A DNA stretch of 32,878 nt, taken from the NCBI GenBank assembly GCA_016219325.1, contig JACRNH010000025.1:1-32878 (forward strand), given 5' to 3'. Both the position numbers and the translations under genes were made by a program. Source of the DNA: Candidatus Collierbacteria bacterium (GTDB lineage Bacteria; Patescibacteriota; Microgenomatia; UBA1400; JACPES01). Of the stretch, positions 6,359 through 13,260 are shown piece after piece; position 1 is the stretch's first letter, and every line of letters starts with the position of its first letter. The notes under the pieces are model-generated. The model ran no database searches. It saw nothing but the letters and a program-made list of their open reading frames with translations, and was not told the DNA's origin.

Positions 6359-7669
6359 ATGTTAAATATAAAATTAATAAAAAAAGACTTTCCGGTTTTT
6401 AAGCGCAGGATAAACGGATATCCGCTGGTATATCTGGATAGCGCCGCCACATCGCAAAAACCACAGGAGGTTATTGATGCGCTGGTTGATTATTATCAAA
6501 ACCATAATGCCAATGTCCACCGTGGAATTCATACTCTAGGGGACGAATCAACCAAAATGTATGACTCTGCCCGTCAAACAGTAGCTGAATTTATCGGGGC
6601 GGAAGGTAAACAAGAATTGATATTTGTTAGAAACACTACGGAAGCCATTAACTTGGTAGCTTATGCATGGGGAGAAAATAACGTTGGGGAGGGCGATGAA
6701 ATTATATTGACAGAGGCGGAGCATCACAGTAATATTGTTCCATGGCAGTTGCTGGCGGATAGAAAAAAAGCCAAACTTAAGTTTATTAATGTTGATCAAG
6801 ACGGGAAGCTTGACCTTCAGGATTTTCGGCGTAAACTTTCTCCACGAACTAAACTCGTTTCCGTCGTTCACGTCAGCAACTTTTTGGGGACGATTAATCC
6901 GATTAAAGAAATCGCGGAAATAATCAAAGAACAGAAAACAGAAAACAATGAACAAAAAACAAAGAGCAAAAAACAAGACTCCCTACTCCTTATTCCATAC
7001 CCCTTACTCCTAGTCGATGGGGCACAGGCGGTACCTCACATGCCAGTAAATGTTAAACAGCTCGGTTGTGATTTTTATGCTTTCTCCGGACATAAAATGT
7101 ACGGGCCGATGGGAATAGGCTGTCTCTGGGGGAAGAAAAAATTATTGGACGAAATGCCCCCATTTTTAACCGGCGGCGGGACGATAAATACCGTTGATTT
7201 TCATAATACAACTTTTACGGATTTACCGGATAAATTTGAGGCGGGGACGCCGAATGTGGCTGGAGCGGCAGGATTGGCTGCGGCAGTGAAATATCTTAAA
7301 GATATCGGAATGGAGAGGATCAGGCAACATGAGGTTGAGTTGACGGAGTATGCTTTGGAAAAACTCAAAACTCAAAATTCAAAATTCAAAATTAGAATAT
7401 ACGGACCTGAGATACCGGAGTGGCGGGGTGGATTGATTGCTTTTACTTTGGAAGTTAACGGCAAAGAAGTTCATGGCCATGACGTAGCTCAAATATTAGA
7501 CAGCCAGGGAATTGCTGTCCGTTCAGGCCATCACTGCGTTATGCCGATGCATGAAAAATTGGGATTGGCGGCCACCACCAGAGTCAGTTTTGGAATTTAT
7601 AATACGAAAGAGGATGTAGATAGATTGGTAGAAGCGCTAAAAAAAATAGAAGAAGTATTTACAGGCTGA
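6359..7669 (+). CDS. sufS: Cysteine desulfurase SufS
   Basis: PLP-dependent enzyme that takes sulfur from cysteine to feed Fe-S assembly. The N-terminus YLDSAATSQKP is typical. PLP lysine K246 lies in FSGHKMYGP and the catalytic cysteine C393 in RSGHHCVMP, as in group II desulfurases that need SufU or SufE. The 436 residues exceed the usual 405-415. The extra length is a lysine- and leucine-rich stretch (about residues 191-218) coded by a degenerate heptamer series at 6931-7014, and a LKTQNSKFKI stretch from four heptamers at 7364-7391. Both avoid the catalytic core. SufU follows, the expected acceptor. Confidence 0.95.
   Translation: MLNIKLIKKDFPVFKRRINGYPLVYLDSAATSQKPQEVIDALVDYYQNHNANVHRGIHTLGDESTKMYDSARQTVAEFIGAEGKQELIFVRNTTEAINLVAYAWGENNVGEGDEIILTEAEHHSNIVPWQLLADRKKAKLKFINVDQDGKLDLQDFRRKLSPRTKLVSVVHVSNFLGTINPIKEIAEIIKEQKTENNEQKTKSKKQDSLLLIPYPLLLVDGAQAVPHMPVNVKQLGCDFYAFSGHKMYGPMGIGCLWGKKKLLDEMPPFLTGGGTINTVDFHNTTFTDLPDKFEAGTPNVAGAAGLAAAVKYLKDIGMERIRQHEVELTEYALEKLKTQNSKFKIRIYGPEIPEWRGGLIAFTLEVNGKEVHGHDVAQILDSQGIAVRSGHHCVMPMHEKLGLAATTRVSFGIYNTKEDVDRLVEALKKIEEVFTG
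6931..7014 (+). repeat. Degenerate 7-nt period array in sufS
   Basis: Twelve consecutive heptamers can be read: seven of the ACAGAAA/ACAAAAA/GCAAAAA type, then five of the TCCCTAC/TCCTTAT/TCCATAC type. It lies just before the LLVDGAQ motif. Confidence 0.8.
7364..7391 (+). repeat. Heptamer array in sufS (CTCAAAA x2, TTCAAAA x2)
   Basis: Four heptamers in the coding sequence near residue 336-345, in the C-terminal small domain. Confidence 0.85.
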
Positions 7670-7670
7670 A

Positions 7671-7736
7671 AAGGCTGAAAAGGTTTAAAACAGATTGAGT
7701 TTTTAACCTGCCAACCTGTTAACCTGCTAGCCTTTA
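7671..7736 (+). repeat. Facing tandem repeats between sufS and sufU
   Basis: Units of about 9 nt (GGCTGAAAA, GGCTGAAAA, GGTTTAAAA) face 8-nt units (AACCTGCC, AACCTGTT, AACCTGCT). The two sets are complementary, and AGGTTTAAAAC pairs with GTTTTTAACCT with one mismatch. This makes a long hairpin in the leader of sufU. Confidence 0.65.
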
Positions 7737-7739
7737 TTT

Positions 7740-8156
7740 ATGTCCTTATACCACGATCTCATCATTGATCATTACAAAAACCCGCGTAATTTCGGAGAAC
7801 TTGAAAGTCCGGATGTTATTGTTCAAGAAGCCAATGCCAGTTGCGGCGATCTGATCGAATTTCAACTGAAATTCGATAGCATCCAGAATTCAGAATTCAG
7901 AATTCAGAATTTGTCTTGGAGGGGAGTGGGTTGCGCAATTTCTACGGCATCTGCCTCGTTATTATCTGAAAAAATTCAGCATTCAGTATTCAGTATTCAG
8001 TATTTAGCGTCGATGACGGATGAAGACATGGTAAAAATGCTGGGAGGAGACATCAGCCCTACCAGGCTAAAATGTGCTACACTTTCGCTTAGAGCCTTAA
8101 AGAAAGCTTTAAAACAATTCAATGCAAAAATACAAAGCCAAAGTATCCTCCCATGA
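7740..8156 (+). CDS. sufU: SufU-type sulfur acceptor / scaffold protein
   Basis: Accepts sulfur from SufS and passes it to SufBCD. The ligands C35 and D37 (ANASCGD), C65 (GVGCAIS) and C112 (LKCATL) match the SufU zinc site. The family is about 140-150 residues and this one is 138. Two segments are unusual: SIQNSEFRIQN after residue 46, coded by CAGAATT x4, and IQHSVFSIQY near residue 80, coded by ATTCAGT heptamers. If these are additions, the ancestral protein was shorter than most. The end overlaps the reductase gene by 35 nt. Confidence 0.9.
   Translation: MSLYHDLIIDHYKNPRNFGELESPDVIVQEANASCGDLIEFQLKFDSIQNSEFRIQNLSWRGVGCAISTASASLLSEKIQHSVFSIQYLASMTDEDMVKMLGGDISPTRLKCATLSLRALKKALKQFNAKIQSQSILP
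7884..7911 (+). repeat. Heptamer array in sufU (CAGAATT x4)
   Basis: Four perfect copies, giving the peptide IQNSEFRIQN. The same unit, same phase and same decapeptide occur in the pfkB-family gene at 16755-16782. Confidence 0.95.
7974..8008 (+). repeat. Second heptamer array in sufU (ATTCAGT type, x5)
   Basis: ATTCAGC, ATTCAGT x3, ATTTAGC. It lies between the GVGCAIS and LKCATL ligand motifs. Confidence 0.9.
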
Positions 8157-8967
8157 ATTATTAGCCGGTAGTTTTCAGTATTTACATTTTGAGCTGATTA
8201 GCCCTGACAGAATTGATTTTCAAGCCGGTCAATATATTATTTTTAACATTGATGCCAGCCGTGGTTTGCATAGGGATTATTCAATTGCGTCACAGCCTTC
8301 CATGAATCACGCGATTGAACTTTTGGTTGACATTAAGCCCGGAGGTCCGGGATCAGAATTTTTAAAAAAACTTCAAGCCGGAAACGAAGTTGAGTTTATC
8401 GGTCCATTCGGTAATTTCGTCGTCAAGGAAGAGTGTTCAATGCTCAACGCTCAACGCTCAACGCATCAGCTATTATTCGTCGCCACCGGTTCCGGAATTA
8501 GCCCTATAAGATCAATGATTTTAGATTTGCTATTAGTTAAAAAATATCAAGGCCAGATTAAACTTTGGTGGGGGATGAGAAATCAGGAAGACTGTTTTTG
8601 GTCAGAGGATTTTGACGAGCTGGAAAAGAATTATCCAAATTTTAAATGGGATTTGGTTTTATCTAATCCGCCGGACAATTGGCCTCTCCATTCCGGTCAC
8701 GTGACGCAGCACGTTTTGGACTACATCCAAAAACAAATACCGAATACCGAATACCGAATACCGAATAAAATACTACACAAGGTTGAATCTTCTCATTCAG
8801 AATTCCCTGCCCGCAATGCTACGCTAAGCGTTGCAGGCGGGAGTATTCAGCATTCAGAATTTTGTATCTACCTCTGCGGCAATCGGTTCATGATCGACGA
8901 GGTCTCGACAAAACTCAAAGAACTTGGTATAAATACCGGGCATATTCATACAGAAAAATTCTTTTAA
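8122..8967 (+). CDS. Ferredoxin-NAD(P)H reductase-like flavoprotein
   Basis: A 281-residue member of the FNR superfamily. FAD-binding RDYSIAS follows an N-terminal barrel, KPGGPGSEFL is the phosphate-binding segment, VATGSGISPIRSM starts the NAD(P) domain, and YLCGNRFMIDEV is the C-terminal motif. It likely moves electrons between NAD(P)H and the ferredoxin coded next, which could feed Fe-S assembly; this role is inferred from context. Three repeat insertions lie in it: CTCAACG heptamers at 8436-8463, ATACCGA x4 at 8737-8764, and a heptamer-palindrome-heptamer unit at 8794-8864. Together these add roughly 40 residues in loops. It overlaps sufU. Confidence 0.85.
   Translation: MQKYKAKVSSHELLAGSFQYLHFELISPDRIDFQAGQYIIFNIDASRGLHRDYSIASQPSMNHAIELLVDIKPGGPGSEFLKKLQAGNEVEFIGPFGNFVVKEECSMLNAQRSTHQLLFVATGSGISPIRSMILDLLLVKKYQGQIKLWWGMRNQEDCFWSEDFDELEKNYPNFKWDLVLSNPPDNWPLHSGHVTQHVLDYIQKQIPNTEYRIPNKILHKVESSHSEFPARNATLSVAGGSIQHSEFCIYLCGNRFMIDEVSTKLKELGINTGHIHTEKFF
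8436..8463 (+). repeat. Heptamer array in the reductase gene (CTCAACG)
   Basis: TTCAATG followed by CTCAACG x3, just before the VATGSGIS motif. Confidence 0.9.
8737..8764 (+). repeat. Heptamer array in the reductase gene (ATACCGA x4)
   Basis: Four perfect copies giving a PNTEYRIPN peptide. Confidence 0.9.
8794..8864 (+). repeat. Palindrome sandwiched in a heptamer array (reductase gene)
   Basis: CATTCAG and AATTC stand left of a GC-rich imperfect palindrome (about 8805-8842, CCTGCCCGC against GCAGGCGGG). TATTCAG, CATTCAG and AATTTTG stand right of it. The same plan is seen in the DUF59 gene at 12013-12067. Confidence 0.75.
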
Positions 8968-9016
8968 TCAAGATTTTTATAGTTAAAAGTTATAATCGTT
9001 ATAATAAATATTTTAT

Positions 9017-9241
9017 ATGGATTATTCAGTCAAAGTTCTTCGAGACAAATGTATAGGCGCAGCCAGCTGTGTTGCTGTTGCCTCTAAAACTTTTAAGCTT
9101 GATAGTGAAAATAAAGCAGTTGTTCTCACTTCAACCGGGGATAAGGATGAGGATGACGCGATTCTATTGGCTGCCCAAAGTTGTCCGACAGCGGCAATTG
9201 AGGTTTATGACCAGGCCGGTAAAAAAATTTGGCCTCTATGA
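9017..9241 (+). CDS. Small ferredoxin, single cluster with CxxAxxC motif
   Basis: A 74-residue single-cluster ferredoxin. The motif is CIGAASC near residue 12 with the remote cysteine in SCPTAA near residue 56. The middle cysteine of the usual CxxCxxC is alanine, so only three cysteine ligands are visible. A [3Fe-4S] cluster, or a [4Fe-4S] cluster with one open site, is the likely cofactor. It sits directly after the flavin reductase and is its probable partner. The ATGA overlap with the next gene (start 9238) shows they share a transcript. Cytoplasmic. Confidence 0.85.
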   Translation: MDYSVKVLRDKCIGAASCVAVASKTFKLDSENKAVVLTSTGDKDEDDAILLAAQSCPTAAIEVYDQAGKKIWPL

Positions 9242-9879
9242 ATAAGTGGAAGCTTACGATTTCAATCGTCGTTGTGGTTTTGGTGTTTTTAATCGGAGCA
9301 TCTTTTGCCCTATCTAAGCCAATTGATAACTCTTCAGTAAAGATTGACCAGCAAAAATTAGTTTTTGGGGCATTGCACATTTTCGGAAACGAAAGCGCTC
9401 CGGTGACGGTGGTCGAGTTTTCAGATTTTCAATGTCCGGCTTGCCGGTCAGCATCAGCGACCCTTGATGGGTTGTTGGCGAAACATGATGGGAAAATAAA
9501 ATTTATTTACCGGCATTTTCCGCTAACTCCTATTCATAAAAATTCCATGGCGGCCTCAATTGCTTCGGAAGCCGCGGGAGAGCAGGGAAAGTTTTGGGAA
9601 TATTCCAAAGCGTTATTTGAGAAGCAGGACGCATGGGAGAAATTAGGAAGTCCGCAAGATTTATTTATTAATTTGGCCAAAGAAGTCGGAGTGGCGGATC
9701 TGGATAAATTTAAAAATGGAATAGGCAAACAGTTAAGAAGAGATATGATTTTGGCGGACATGAGCCTCGGAAATCAATTGGGAGTTAATGCCACCCCGAC
9801 GTTTTTCGTGAATGGAAATAAAGTGTCAATAGGTGGGTTGACATTGGCTGTAGAAAAGATACTATCTAAGCCACAGTAA
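9238..9879 (+). CDS. DsbA-like membrane-anchored thiol oxidoreductase
   Basis: A thioredoxin-fold protein of the DsbA/BdbD type. One N-terminal membrane helix (about residues 6-25, TISIVVVVLVFLIGASFAL) anchors it facing outward. The active site is CPAC (C66, C69) within VVEFSDFQCPACRS, and the cis-proline loop is NATPTFFVNG. The family makes or shuffles disulfides in exported proteins. The start at 9238 is an ATG overlapping the ferredoxin stop. A longer frame starting TTG at 9229 is less likely. Its place at the end of the Fe-S redox operon suggests joint oxidative-stress control but not a direct link. Confidence 0.88.
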   Translation: MNKWKLTISIVVVVLVFLIGASFALSKPIDNSSVKIDQQKLVFGALHIFGNESAPVTVVEFSDFQCPACRSASATLDGLLAKHDGKIKFIYRHFPLTPIHKNSMAASIASEAAGEQGKFWEYSKALFEKQDAWEKLGSPQDLFINLAKEVGVADLDKFKNGIGKQLRRDMILADMSLGNQLGVNATPTFFVNGNKVSIGGLTLAVEKILSKPQ

Positions 9880-9905
9880 CTCTTCTGCCCGGGGAGGTGA
9901 TAAAA

Positions 9906-10364
9906 ATGGTTATTCGTTATTTGTTATTTGTTATTGGCGCGGGGTTATTATTGTCAGGATGCCTCAATAAGACTAGGCCGGAAAATTTGGGCAAGGAGAC
10001 GGCTGCAGGAGAAGGGGTAGAGATAGAGGACAAAATCGGCAAACTTCAAAAACAGTTTGGAGTCATCCCGCCAGAAAATGTAGAACGAGCTATTTTGAAT
10101 CCGGTCGACGGCTCATCTTCTTCAGGATTGGCGATCAGAGACAAAGCCGGAACAGTTACGGTTATGGCGAATTTGCCGGACATCGTCGGTAAACAAAAAT
10201 ATACCGTCAGACTGGTTGAAGACAGCAGGATTTTGGTTTTGGGTGGATTAATTTCTAATAAAGGGGGCTGGATGTTGGAAGTTTCTACCAAGATGGGAGA
10301 AAACTATAAGACGGCTGAAGTTTTACTTGACGACCTGACGGTTTTAAGGGGGGAATTTAAGTAG
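9906..10364 (+). CDS. Predicted lipoprotein of unknown function
   Basis: A 152-residue protein with a lipoprotein signal: MVIRYLLFVIGAGLLLSGC, with the lipobox LSGC and cysteine about residue 19. The mature part has no motif I can name. The C-terminal section (VTVMANLPDIVGKQKYTVRLVEDS) looks beta-rich and loosely recalls the extracytoplasmic domain of RskA-type anti-sigma factors, which is a weak guess. A strong GGGGAGGTGAT ribosome site supports the ATG at 9906 rather than the GTG at 9897. The signal helix is partly coded by GTTATTT heptamers (9909-9936), so the repeat has become part of an export signal. Confidence 0.7.
   Translation: MVIRYLLFVIGAGLLLSGCLNKTRPENLGKETAAGEGVEIEDKIGKLQKQFGVIPPENVERAILNPVDGSSSSGLAIRDKAGTVTVMANLPDIVGKQKYTVRLVEDSRILVLGGLISNKGGWMLEVSTKMGENYKTAEVLLDDLTVLRGEFK
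9909..9936 (+). repeat. Heptamer array coding the lipoprotein signal helix (GTTATTT type x4)
   Basis: GTTATTC, GTTATTT, GTTATTT, GTTATTG directly after the start codon. Confidence 0.85.
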
Positions 10365-10375
10365 GGAGAATCTAT

Positions 10376-11080
10376 TTAAGCAAGCTTCCTTAATTTGCCA
10401 AGAAGTTCTTGGAAAGACGGGAGTTCGTAGTTATCGTAATCTAGTAATTGGGCGATAACCTGATTTTGCTCTCTCCAATATTCCTTAAGTGCTTCAGCTA
10501 ATGTTTTATTGGCAGTTTTTAGGGGGTGGAATAATTGCGGTAAAGGAACGTAATAAATCCGGCGATTATGCCGGACTGTTGCTAAATTTAAGATTGTTTC
10601 CACTCCATATCCGGAATTCTTAATTCTTGGCAGAAGAGGGATGACATATTTTTTCATTATTACTCTTTCCCCGCCGATTGACTTAAGTATTGCGTTTAGC
10701 GTTTTATCCAACAATTTTTCCCCATCTCTTAATCCAATCACCATGCATTTAGGATCAATGAAAATCGGAGATAGGAGCATGTCAACATGAGATTGATGAA
10801 AGGAATGTGTATCTGCGTCGACAAAAAGTAAAATGTTTCCGGTGGCCGTTTTTACTGCATTTGCGATTGCGGCACCTTTGCCGAAATTATTTTTGTGACG
10901 GACAGTAACTAATTTTTTATTTTTAACTGAATTAATAATTTTGTTGGTTGAGTCGGTTGAGCCGTCGTTAACCGCGATTACTTCGTCTATTTTCGGATGC
11001 GACAACAAAACTTCCAAAATCGGTTTGACCGTTTTTTCTTCGTTATAAGCGCAGACGATGGCGGAAACTGTTTTTTCCAT
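10376..11080 (-). CDS. GT2-family glycosyltransferase
   Basis: A 234-residue GT-A fold transferase. It starts MEKTVSAIVCAYNEEKTV, has VNDGSTDST near residue 40 and the metal-binding DADT near residue 90, all standard GT2 motifs. It has no membrane helix and is shorter than most polymer synthases. The nearest functional look is the dolichol-phosphate or glucosyl-phosphoglycerate synthase type, not settled here. The start at 11080 is chosen because the family begins right before AIVCAYNE. An open frame reaches 11218 but that part is translated REP sequence. It is convergent with the lipoprotein gene. Confidence 0.85.
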   Translation of the reverse strand: MEKTVSAIVCAYNEEKTVKPILEVLLSHPKIDEVIAVNDGSTDSTNKIINSVKNKKLVTVRHKNNFGKGAAIANAVKTATGNILLFVDADTHSFHQSHVDMLLSPIFIDPKCMVIGLRDGEKLLDKTLNAILKSIGGERVIMKKYVIPLLPRIKNSGYGVETILNLATVRHNRRIYYVPLPQLFHPLKTANKTLAEALKEYWREQNQVIAQLLDYDNYELPSFQELLGKLRKLA

Positions 11081-11099
11081 TTGGTATAAAGTATACAAG

Positions 11100-11186
11100 G
11101 TCATTGCGAGCGACCGCAGGGAGCGTGGCAATCTAGTCGAGATTGCCACGTCGTCCCGACGAGACGTCGGGACTCCTCGCAATGAC
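11100..11186 (+). repeat. REP-like palindromic element (GTCATTGCGAG family), intergenic copy
   Basis: Ends GTCATTGCGAG/CTCGCAATGAC; inner hairpins CGTGGCAATCT/AGATTGCCACG and GTCCCGAC/GTCGGGAC. It lies between divergent glycosyltransferase and phosphoribosyltransferase genes. It shares AGATTGCCACGTCGTC and GCAATGAC with the copy at 21328-21410. Confidence 0.85.
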
Positions 11187-11194
11187 AATAAACT

Positions 11195-11929
11195 GTGATA
11201 TTTGATTCCCGCCAACACGCCGGCCGCTTGCTAACCGCAGAACTTGAAAAGCGAAATCTCAAGCCGGATTTGGTTTACGGCCTGGCCCGCGGCGGAGTAG
11301 TCGTTGCTGCCGAAATCGCCGCGGCTTTCAATGTCCCCCCGGAGCCGTTGATTGTCCGCAAAATTTCCACTCTCCGCAACCCGGAATTTGGGATCGGGGC
11401 GCTAGCGATGATTCCGATTCTTCGGCGGTCTGCAAAAAACGGATCGGAACCTTCGGGGTCGGCCGTCTGGTGGGACGAAAACGTCGTCCGCCGTCTCGGG
11501 CTATCTCCCGAATGGCAAAAACAGCAAATTAAGGATAAGAAGATTGAAATATCAGAATATATAAGAAAAATCGGAATTATCAAAAACGTCAGACGGCCGT
11601 CGCCAAAATCGGGAAATATTGTTTTGGTTGACGACGGCGCGGCCACCGGCGGGACAATGATGGCCGCGCTTGGAGCTGTTAGAAAGATCAAAAAAGGCTT
11701 GGCCTTGCGACGCAAGGCCAAGCCTTATCAGATTACTGCGGCTCTGCCGGTGGCTTCAACCGAAGCAGCGGATATATTGCGGCAGGCAGCGGATCAAGTT
11801 GTGATTCTGCATGAAGATCCCTACTTGGGGGCGGTAGGGGTTTATTACCGGCAGTTTGAACAGGTGAGTTGGGAAAAGGTCAAACAGTTGCTAGAATCAT
11901 CTTATGGAATTAACGAAGAGACTAATTAA
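11195..11929 (+). CDS. Phosphoribosyltransferase domain protein
   Basis: A 244-residue type I phosphoribosyltransferase-fold protein. The PRPP loop is VLVDDGAATGGTMMAA and the N-terminal block is FDSRQHAGRLLTAEL followed by DLVYGLARGGVVVAAEIA, the layout of stand-alone PRTases of the ComF-like or erythromycin-esterase-linked type. The substrate base is unknown. GTG at 11195 is the only start that fits the family N-terminus. KKGLALRRKAKP is coded by a 33-nt palindrome (11694-11726) between the PRPP loop helix and the next strand. The end overlaps the DUF59 gene by 26 nt. Confidence 0.8.
   Translation: MIFDSRQHAGRLLTAELEKRNLKPDLVYGLARGGVVVAAEIAAAFNVPPEPLIVRKISTLRNPEFGIGALAMIPILRRSAKNGSEPSGSAVWWDENVVRRLGLSPEWQKQQIKDKKIEISEYIRKIGIIKNVRRPSPKSGNIVLVDDGAATGGTMMAALGAVRKIKKGLALRRKAKPYQITAALPVASTEAADILRQAADQVVILHEDPYLGAVGVYYRQFEQVSWEKVKQLLESSYGINEETN
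11694..11726 (+). repeat. 33-nt palindrome inside the phosphoribosyltransferase gene
   Basis: 16-nt arms AAGGCTTGGCCTTGCG and CGCAAGGCCAAGCCTT around a single A, then ATCAGA. This is a relative of the sufC palindrome at 1830-1863, with compensating changes in both arms. Confidence 0.88.
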
Positions 11930-12260
11930 AGACCGGTTGCGGCAAGTGATTGATCCGGAATTAGGGATAAATATCATGGACTTAGGGTTGATTTATTCCA
12001 TTAAAATAAATTATCCATCATCCATCATCCCGCCGGGCAGAGCCTCTGGGCGGCGCCATCATCCATCAATTATTATTCTCATGACATTAACTTCGCCGGG
12101 TTGTCCCTTGGCGGCAGTTTTTCAGCCGATGGTCAAACAGGCATTGGCGGATATACCCGGATTTGACCAGTATAAAGATTTAACCCTGGAATTAACATTC
12201 GATCCTCCTTGGCATCAGGATATGATGAGTGAGAGGGCTAAGGCGGAATTGGGACTATAG
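11904..12260 (+). CDS. MIP18/DUF59 family Fe-S maturation protein (SufT-like)
   Basis: A 118-residue DUF59 protein. DPELGINIMDLGLIY, MTLTSPGCPLA with the single conserved cysteine, and FDPPWHQDMMS are all present. The family (SufT, PaaD, eukaryotic CIA2) helps place Fe-S clusters in target proteins, so it belongs functionally with the suf genes about 2 kb upstream although another block separates them. Between the first strand and MTLTSPG is an inserted YPSSIIPPGRASGRRHHPS stretch coded by ATCCATC heptamers with a palindrome in the middle (12013-12067). The ATG at 11904 lies inside the previous gene. Confidence 0.88.
   Translation: MELTKRLIKDRLRQVIDPELGINIMDLGLIYSIKINYPSSIIPPGRASGRRHHPSIIILMTLTSPGCPLAAVFQPMVKQALADIPGFDQYKDLTLELTFDPPWHQDMMSERAKAELGL
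12013..12067 (+). repeat. Palindrome sandwiched in a heptamer array (DUF59 gene)
   Basis: ATCCATC x2 and ATC on the left, an imperfect palindrome (CGCCGGGCAGAG against CTCTGGGCGGCG) in the middle, then ATC and ATCCATC on the right. The flanks are the same heptamer, as if the palindrome had entered an existing array. Confidence 0.8.
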
Positions 12261-12326
12261 GGTGAGTATCCAACAGCCGGAGAAAAAGTTATAGTATATA
12301 TAGATAAGAAAGGGGGTGAGAAATAC

Positions 12327-12539
12327 ATGGATGTGAAACTATTACGAACAATCTCAAAATGGTTAGTGCTGATTGGCGCGGTGAACTGGGGACTCGTCGG
12401 CCTGTTCAACTTCAATCTTGTATCAGCTGTATTAGGAAGTTGGCCGGCATTAACAAAGTGGGCTTATATTTTGGTTGGCGTTGCCGGGACGTGGGGAGTA
12501 TTGGCCAAGTTTGGAGTCGCCGGCAGCGGCAAAAAGTAG
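12327..12539 (+). CDS. DUF378 family small membrane protein
   Basis: A 70-residue protein with two membrane helices: WLVLIGAVNWGLVGLF (about 12-27) and WAYILVGVAGTWGVLA (about 46-61). The GAVNWGLVGLF block is the signature of DUF378. Function is unknown in the family. GAAAGGGGGTGAG upstream is a strong ribosome site for the ATG at 12327. It has no visible tie to its neighbours. Confidence 0.85.
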   Translation: MDVKLLRTISKWLVLIGAVNWGLVGLFNFNLVSAVLGSWPALTKWAYILVGVAGTWGVLAKFGVAGSGKK

Positions 12540-12624
12540 ACCGGCCAATATCCTAAATAGCGGTTATCGAGGAACCTTGAGAAAAAGGGTTGTGGGAATA
12601 TAGTCACTAAATAAAATAAATAAT

Positions 12625-13260
12625 ATGCAGTCGAAACAACATATCGCGCGTCCGTTAATTAAAAATATCGCGTTTTTCGGAGACTCTGAAATTCCGGAAA
12701 GCGGCAAAGTTTATCAAGACGCTTTTGAAACAGCCAAACTGTTAGCCGGAAAAGGCTTTACCATTGTTAACGGCGGCGGCCCGGGAATCATGGACGCTTC
12801 CACCAAAGGCGCTCAGGTGGCGAAGGGAGAAACGCTGTCGGTAACTTTTTACCCCAAAGACGCTCCCGGATTTGAAGGCAGATACTTAGGGAACGTAACC
12901 AATGTTGAGATTAAAACCGGCAATTATATCGAAAGGATGTTCAAGTTAATGGAACACGCGGATATGTTTATCATTTTCAAAGGCGGAACCGGCACCATCA
13001 GCGAACTGGGAACTGCCTGGGTACTGGCTAAACTTTACTACGGCCACCATAAGCCGTTTATCCTCTTTGGAGAATTTTGGTATCCGATTATAGACTCAAT
13101 CAAAGAAAATCTTAATATTGACAAAAATGAATTAGATGTTTTTACGATTGTAGACAAAATCGAAAAAGTTTTGCCGGCGATTGAGCATTTTGAATGGAGA
13201 TTGAAACAAGTGGATCATAAACATTGCAAAGTCTGCGGCGAAAAAGCCTTTATGACGTAA
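12625..13260 (+). CDS. LOG-family (lysine-decarboxylase-like) protein
   Basis: A 211-residue Rossmann-type protein of the LOG/TIGR00730 group. VNGGGPGIMDASTKGA and KGGTGTISELGTAW correspond to the family's GGGxxGxMG and PGGxGTxxE motifs (the first residue of the second is lysine instead of proline). Characterised members release the base from nucleoside monophosphates, for example cytokinin riboside phosphates or other NMPs. The natural substrate here is unknown. The tail has CKVCGEKAF, a lone CxxC. Its 3' end overlaps convergent deoC by 11 nt. Confidence 0.82.
   Translation: MQSKQHIARPLIKNIAFFGDSEIPESGKVYQDAFETAKLLAGKGFTIVNGGGPGIMDASTKGAQVAKGETLSVTFYPKDAPGFEGRYLGNVTNVEIKTGNYIERMFKLMEHADMFIIFKGGTGTISELGTAWVLAKLYYGHHKPFILFGEFWYPIIDSIKENLNIDKNELDVFTIVDKIEKVLPAIEHFEWRLKQVDHKHCKVCGEKAFMT

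Noticed and set aside
7884..7911. CRISPR-like direct repeats in sufU and other genes
   Set aside because: Units are 7 nt with no spacers and lie in reading frames; there are no cas genes in the window.
10072..10364. RskA-type anti-sigma factor for the lipoprotein
   Set aside because: The likeness is faint, no sigma factor gene is nearby, and RskA proteins are not lipoproteins.
11081..11218. N-terminal extension of the glycosyltransferase up to 11218
   Set aside because: The extra 46 codons are translated REP sequence plus a few codons, and the family N-terminus begins at 11080.
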